Shown one piece after another: positions 7,290-9,831 of a stretch of 9,831 nucleotides of DNA. Source of the stretch: an uncultured Alphaproteobacteria bacterium (lineage in GTDB: Bacteria; Pseudomonadota; Alphaproteobacteria; GCA-2731375); NCBI GenBank assembly GCA_913049615.1, contig CAJWZI010000033.1, positions 1 through 9,831 on the forward strand. The letters run 5' to 3'. The notes under the pieces are model-generated. The model did no database searches. It saw only the letters and a program-made list of their open reading frames with translations, and was not told the origin of the DNA. The position numbers and the translations under genes are program-made. Within the stretch, counting starts at the first letter, position 1. Each line of letters starts with the position of its first letter.

Positions 7290-8897
7290 TCAATCGAACA
7301 GGGTGGTCAAGCGCTGCTTAATTTGATCGGCGATATAGAGGGCTAGCGCCTGTATTGTGCGTGTAGGATTCACTCCGGCAGAGGTTACAAAGATGCTACC
7401 ATCGACCACGAAAAGGTTCTTCACGTCGTGGCTACGGCCCCAAGAATTGACGACAGACCTCTTTGGATCCGTTCCCATACGGGCAGTGCCCATCAGATGC
7501 CATCCGCCATAACTTATAGGTGCTTGGGACATGATGTCGACGGCACCCGCTGCGCGCAAAACTTCCGACGCCTTGGCGATCGCGTGGTCCATCATGCGAA
7601 TACTATTTTCGGATAGGGTATAGCTTATGCGGGGGGCGGGAATGCCGTCGGTGTCGGTAAGTTCCGCGTCCAGGGTCACCCGGTTATCTTCCTCTGGCAA
7701 GTCCTCGCAAATCGCCACCATACCCGCAATGCGGTTGTAAAGTTTGCGGAAGGCTTCGTGGTGTCCTTCGCCCCAGGGGATGCGGCCCCGAAGTAAACCG
7801 GTCAAGGCAGTAGTGACAGGGCCCTGACCGCGATAAATTTCGAAGGTATATCCGCGTGCAAAATTCCGTTGCGGATCGGTTTCATAAAATTCCTGACTGC
7901 GGAATATGTTATGCGGCCCGCGATAGCCGTCCATTTCTTCCTCGAACACCCCCAAAATGGAAGCGTAGGGGTGAAACATTAGGTTCCTACCAACCAAGCC
8001 ACTGCTATTTGCCAAGCCATCGGGGTAGGCGGCAGACTTAGAATTCAACAGGATACGCGGTGTCCCGACGCCATTACAGGCCATGACGACAACGTGGGCT
8101 TTTACCGCCTTCTCAACGCCATCTTTGTCGTAATAAAGCGCGCCTGTAGCCCTCCCGTCATCGGCTACAGTAATTTCTCGGACACGACAAAGGGTGCGCA
8201 ATTCAACACCGGCGCGCATCGCATGAGGCCAATATGTAATATCGGTGCTGGCCTTAGCACCCTGCGCGCAACCGCTAAGGCAGGCGCCTAGATTAACGCA
8301 TTTATCTCGCCCGTCATAAGGCTGTGTAGCGATGGTCGAATCCGATGGCCACCAGTGCCAGCCCAGCTTGTTGAAGCCTTTTGCCAAGACCTCACCTGAT
8401 TTCCCTAGAGGCAATGGCTCCATACGCTCTACATTATCGCCGGGATAGGCGGGATCTCCAGCCAGGCCAGAAAGTCCCATCATGCGGTCGTTCTCGGCGT
8501 AATAGGGCGTTAAATCCGCATAGTCGATGGGCCAGTCGTCGGCTACACCATCCAGGCTTTTGACTTTGAAGTCGGAAGGATGAAAGCGAGGGAAATGACC
8601 AGCGTAGAAGACCGTGCCACCGCCCACACCATTGAAATTTGCCACCTTGATAGGCGAGTCATTCTCTGCGATAGGATAATCCCAATCCAATTGTCGCCGG
8701 TTTGGTGATATGGAGAAATCACTGCTGGTACGTGCCTCCCAATCCCGGCCGGTGGAGGGATATTGGGCCGGGTCCATGAAATCGCCCTGTTCCAGACAGA
8801 CAATCCGCATACGAGTTTCAGCGAGGCTCCAGGCCACAGCCGCGCCGGACGCTCCGGCGCCGATAATCAAGACATCAACCGGTTCTTCACTTTTCAT
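7290..8897 (-). CDS. GMC-family FAD-dependent dehydrogenase, catalytic subunit with probable 3Fe-4S motif
   Basis: This 535-residue flavoprotein is a GMC oxidoreductase that oxidises an alcohol or sugar hydroxyl. The FAD-binding Rossmann motif GAGASG is at 13-18 with the acidic end of the second strand in CLEQGD (34-39). NGVGGGTVFYAGHFPR (89-104) is the second FAD contact. The C-terminal domain has the catalytic His467 in GGWHLMGTARMG and Asn510 in AGVNPTRT. Cysteines 200, 206 and 210 form C-X5-C-X3-C, the spacing I recall for the 3Fe-4S site of bacterial FAD-glucose dehydrogenase alpha subunits. This places it with the gluconate/glucose/sorbitol dehydrogenase type rather than with oxidases. 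It is first in the operon, 9 nt before its small subunit. ATG 8897 is preferred; an in-frame TTG at 8906 is the alternative and neither has a clear ribosome-binding site. No signal peptide is present. The substrate is unknown. Confidence 0.95.
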   Translation of the reverse strand: MKSEEPVDVLIIGAGASGAAVAWSLAETRMRIVCLEQGDFMDPAQYPSTGRDWEARTSSDFSISPNRRQLDWDYPIAENDSPIKVANFNGVGGGTVFYAGHFPRFHPSDFKVKSLDGVADDWPIDYADLTPYYAENDRMMGLSGLAGDPAYPGDNVERMEPLPLGKSGEVLAKGFNKLGWHWWPSDSTIATQPYDGRDKCVNLGACLSGCAQGAKASTDITYWPHAMRAGVELRTLCRVREITVADDGRATGALYYDKDGVEKAVKAHVVVMACNGVGTPRILLNSKSAAYPDGLANSSGLVGRNLMFHPYASILGVFEEEMDGYRGPHNIFRSQEFYETDPQRNFARGYTFEIYRGQGPVTTALTGLLRGRIPWGEGHHEAFRKLYNRIAGMVAICEDLPEEDNRVTLDAELTDTDGIPAPRISYTLSENSIRMMDHAIAKASEVLRAAGAVDIMSQAPISYGGWHLMGTARMGTDPKRSVVNSWGRSHDVKNLFVVDGSIFVTSAGVNPTRTIQALALYIADQIKQRLTTLFD

Positions 8898-9044
8898 GAA
8901 GGGCAAGTTTAGGGGCCTGAGCCCTGATTAGCCAACATTGTTCGTGGTTGCCGCTTGTACCACCGCAATGATATATAGGCGCCGGTCGCTGTACAGCCCG
9001 TGACGTTCCAAAATAGTCCAATAAATTCATAGACATATTTGACC
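8898..9044. promoter_or_regulatory. divergent promoter region between the GMC operon and ettA
   Basis: This 147-nt region must hold the promoters for both directions. For ettA a possible plus-strand pair is TTGCCG (8948-8953) and TATATA (8972-8977) with 18 nt between, giving a leader of roughly 60 nt. The inverted repeat GTGGT (8944-8948) / ACCAC (8959-8963) overlaps the -35 box and could be an operator half-site pair, but it is only 5 bp. Neither gene has a clear Shine-Dalgarno sequence. No minus-strand promoter could be assigned. Confidence 0.35.
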
Positions 9045-9831
9045 ATGGCATCTTACCAATACATCTTCACCATGCGCGATCTGCGCAAGGTTTTTCCTGG
9101 TGGCCGTGAGGTTCTGAAGGATATTACCTTGGCTTTCCTGCCCGGCGCCAAGATCGGCGTTATCGGCGGTAACGGTGCTGGTAAATCCACCCTCTTACGT
9201 ATTATGGCGGGTTTGGAAACCGAGTTCTCCGGCGAAGCCTGGGCTGCAGAAGGGATCAAAGTGGGGCTGCTGGCTCAGGAGCCCGAACTGAATCCCAACA
9301 AAAATGTGCACGGCAACGTAATGGATGGTGTAAGGACCACCAGGGACCTGTTAGATAAATTCGAAGACGTGAGCGCCCGCTTCGCCGAAGAGTTGAACGA
9401 CGATGAAATGAACGAACTGATCATAGAACAAGGGGAATTGCAGGAGCAGATCGACGTCCTAGATGCTTGGGATCTCGACCGCCATATTGATATCGCCATG
9501 GATGCCCTGCGCTGCCCGCCCGGGGATTCGGACGTGACTAAGCTATCAGGCGGCGAGCAGAGGCGGGTGGCACTGTGCCGACTACTACTGGCAAAACCGG
9601 ATCTGCTGCTCCTGGATGAACCCACTAACCACTTGGACGCTGAATCCGTAACCTGGCTGGAGCGGCATTTGCACGATTACGCCGGTACCGTAGTGGCTAT
9701 CACCCATGACCGCTACTTCCTGGATAACGTAGCGGGCTGGATTCTCGAACTAGACCGAGGTCGGGGCATTCCCTACCAGGGCAACTATTCAGGCTGGCTG
9801 GTGCAAAAAAAGAAGCGCCTTGAACAAGAAG
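9045..9831 (+). CDS. ettA: energy-dependent translational throttle protein EttA (ABC-F ATPase), N-terminal 262 residues (3' end outside window)
   Basis: EttA is a cytoplasmic ABC-F protein that binds the ribosomal E site and, depending on ATP/ADP, gates entry of initiating ribosomes into elongation. The visible part contains the first ATPase domain. Walker A is GGNGAGKST at 41-49, the Q-loop QEP at 78-80, the arm insertion at about 95-140, signature LSGGE at 167-171, Walker B LLLLDEP at 187-193 with catalytic E192, and the H-loop histidine H221. The stretch from SVTWLER to GIPYQGNYSGW (201-251) follows E. coli EttA nearly residue for residue, which separates it from Uup, YheS and YbiT. The linker begins at the window edge and the second ATPase domain is outside. 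ATG 9045 gives MASYQYIFTMRDLRKV, matching the known N-terminus; upstream there is no purine-rich ribosome-binding site. Confidence 0.95.
   Translation, partial: MASYQYIFTMRDLRKVFPGGREVLKDITLAFLPGAKIGVIGGNGAGKSTLLRIMAGLETEFSGEAWAAEGIKVGLLAQEPELNPNKNVHGNVMDGVRTTRDLLDKFEDVSARFAEELNDDEMNELIIEQGELQEQIDVLDAWDLDRHIDIAMDALRCPPGDSDVTKLSGGEQRRVALCRLLLAKPDLLLLDEPTNHLDAESVTWLERHLHDYAGTVVAITHDRYFLDNVAGWILELDRGRGIPYQGNYSGWLVQKKKRLEQE

Noticed and set aside
9053..9625. Minus-strand frames at 9053-9259 and 9275-9625 inside ettA
   Set aside because: Serine-rich products antisense to the Walker and signature motifs of ettA; such shadow frames are common opposite ABC ATPase genes.
1..9831. CRISPR array, insertion sequence or prophage
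   Set aside because: No regularly spaced direct repeats, terminal inverted repeats, transposase, integrase or phage structural motifs were seen in any frame.

Overview
The window reads as chromosomal DNA of an alphaproteobacterium. The basis is the gene order on the left half: a DUF4175/TIGR02302 membrane protein, lysA, a tiny LptM-type lipoprotein and argH, with a divergent TlpA-type thioredoxin. From general knowledge this block is typical of Alphaproteobacteria. A Rhodospirillales-like, possibly aquatic lineage is a guess. GC content looks moderate (mid-50s by eye). I see no tRNA, rRNA, CRISPR array, insertion sequence or phage gene.

Layout. Positions 1-3639, minus strand, hold a tightly packed operon transcribed argH -> lptM-like -> lysA -> DUF4175. 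argH overlaps lptM by 4 nt, lptM and lysA are 2 nt apart, and lysA and DUF4175 are 14 nt apart. It links the last step of arginine synthesis, an outer-membrane assembly lipoprotein, the last step of lysine synthesis and an inner-membrane protein that leaves the window. The TlpA-like thioredoxin starts only 28 nt away on the plus strand (3668-4261). A phytanoyl-CoA dioxygenase family (PhyH) Fe(II)/2-oxoglutarate oxygenase follows (4326-5210). A 595-nt stretch with no convincing gene (5211-5805) separates PhyH from a convergent minus-strand operon and contains a structured hairpin. That operon (8897-5806) encodes a GMC-family FAD dehydrogenase, a gluconate-2-dehydrogenase-subunit-3-like small subunit and a luciferase-like (LLM) flavin monooxygenase. 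A 147-nt divergent intergenic region then leads to ettA, an ABC-F translation factor, on the plus strand (9045 to the edge).

How the genes work together. The two flanks are housekeeping: amino-acid synthesis, envelope biogenesis, periplasmic disulfide chemistry and translation. The centre is an accessory oxidative block: one Fe(II)/2OG oxygenase, one GMC dehydrogenase with a companion subunit, and one flavin-dependent oxidoreductase. The GMC protein carries a Cys-X5-Cys-X3-Cys motif with the spacing of the 3Fe-4S site of the FAD-dependent glucose dehydrogenase complex. Its small subunit lacks the expected Tat signal, and no cytochrome c subunit is encoded next to it. This is the most unusual thing I see. 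The substrate of the cassette cannot be read from the sequence.
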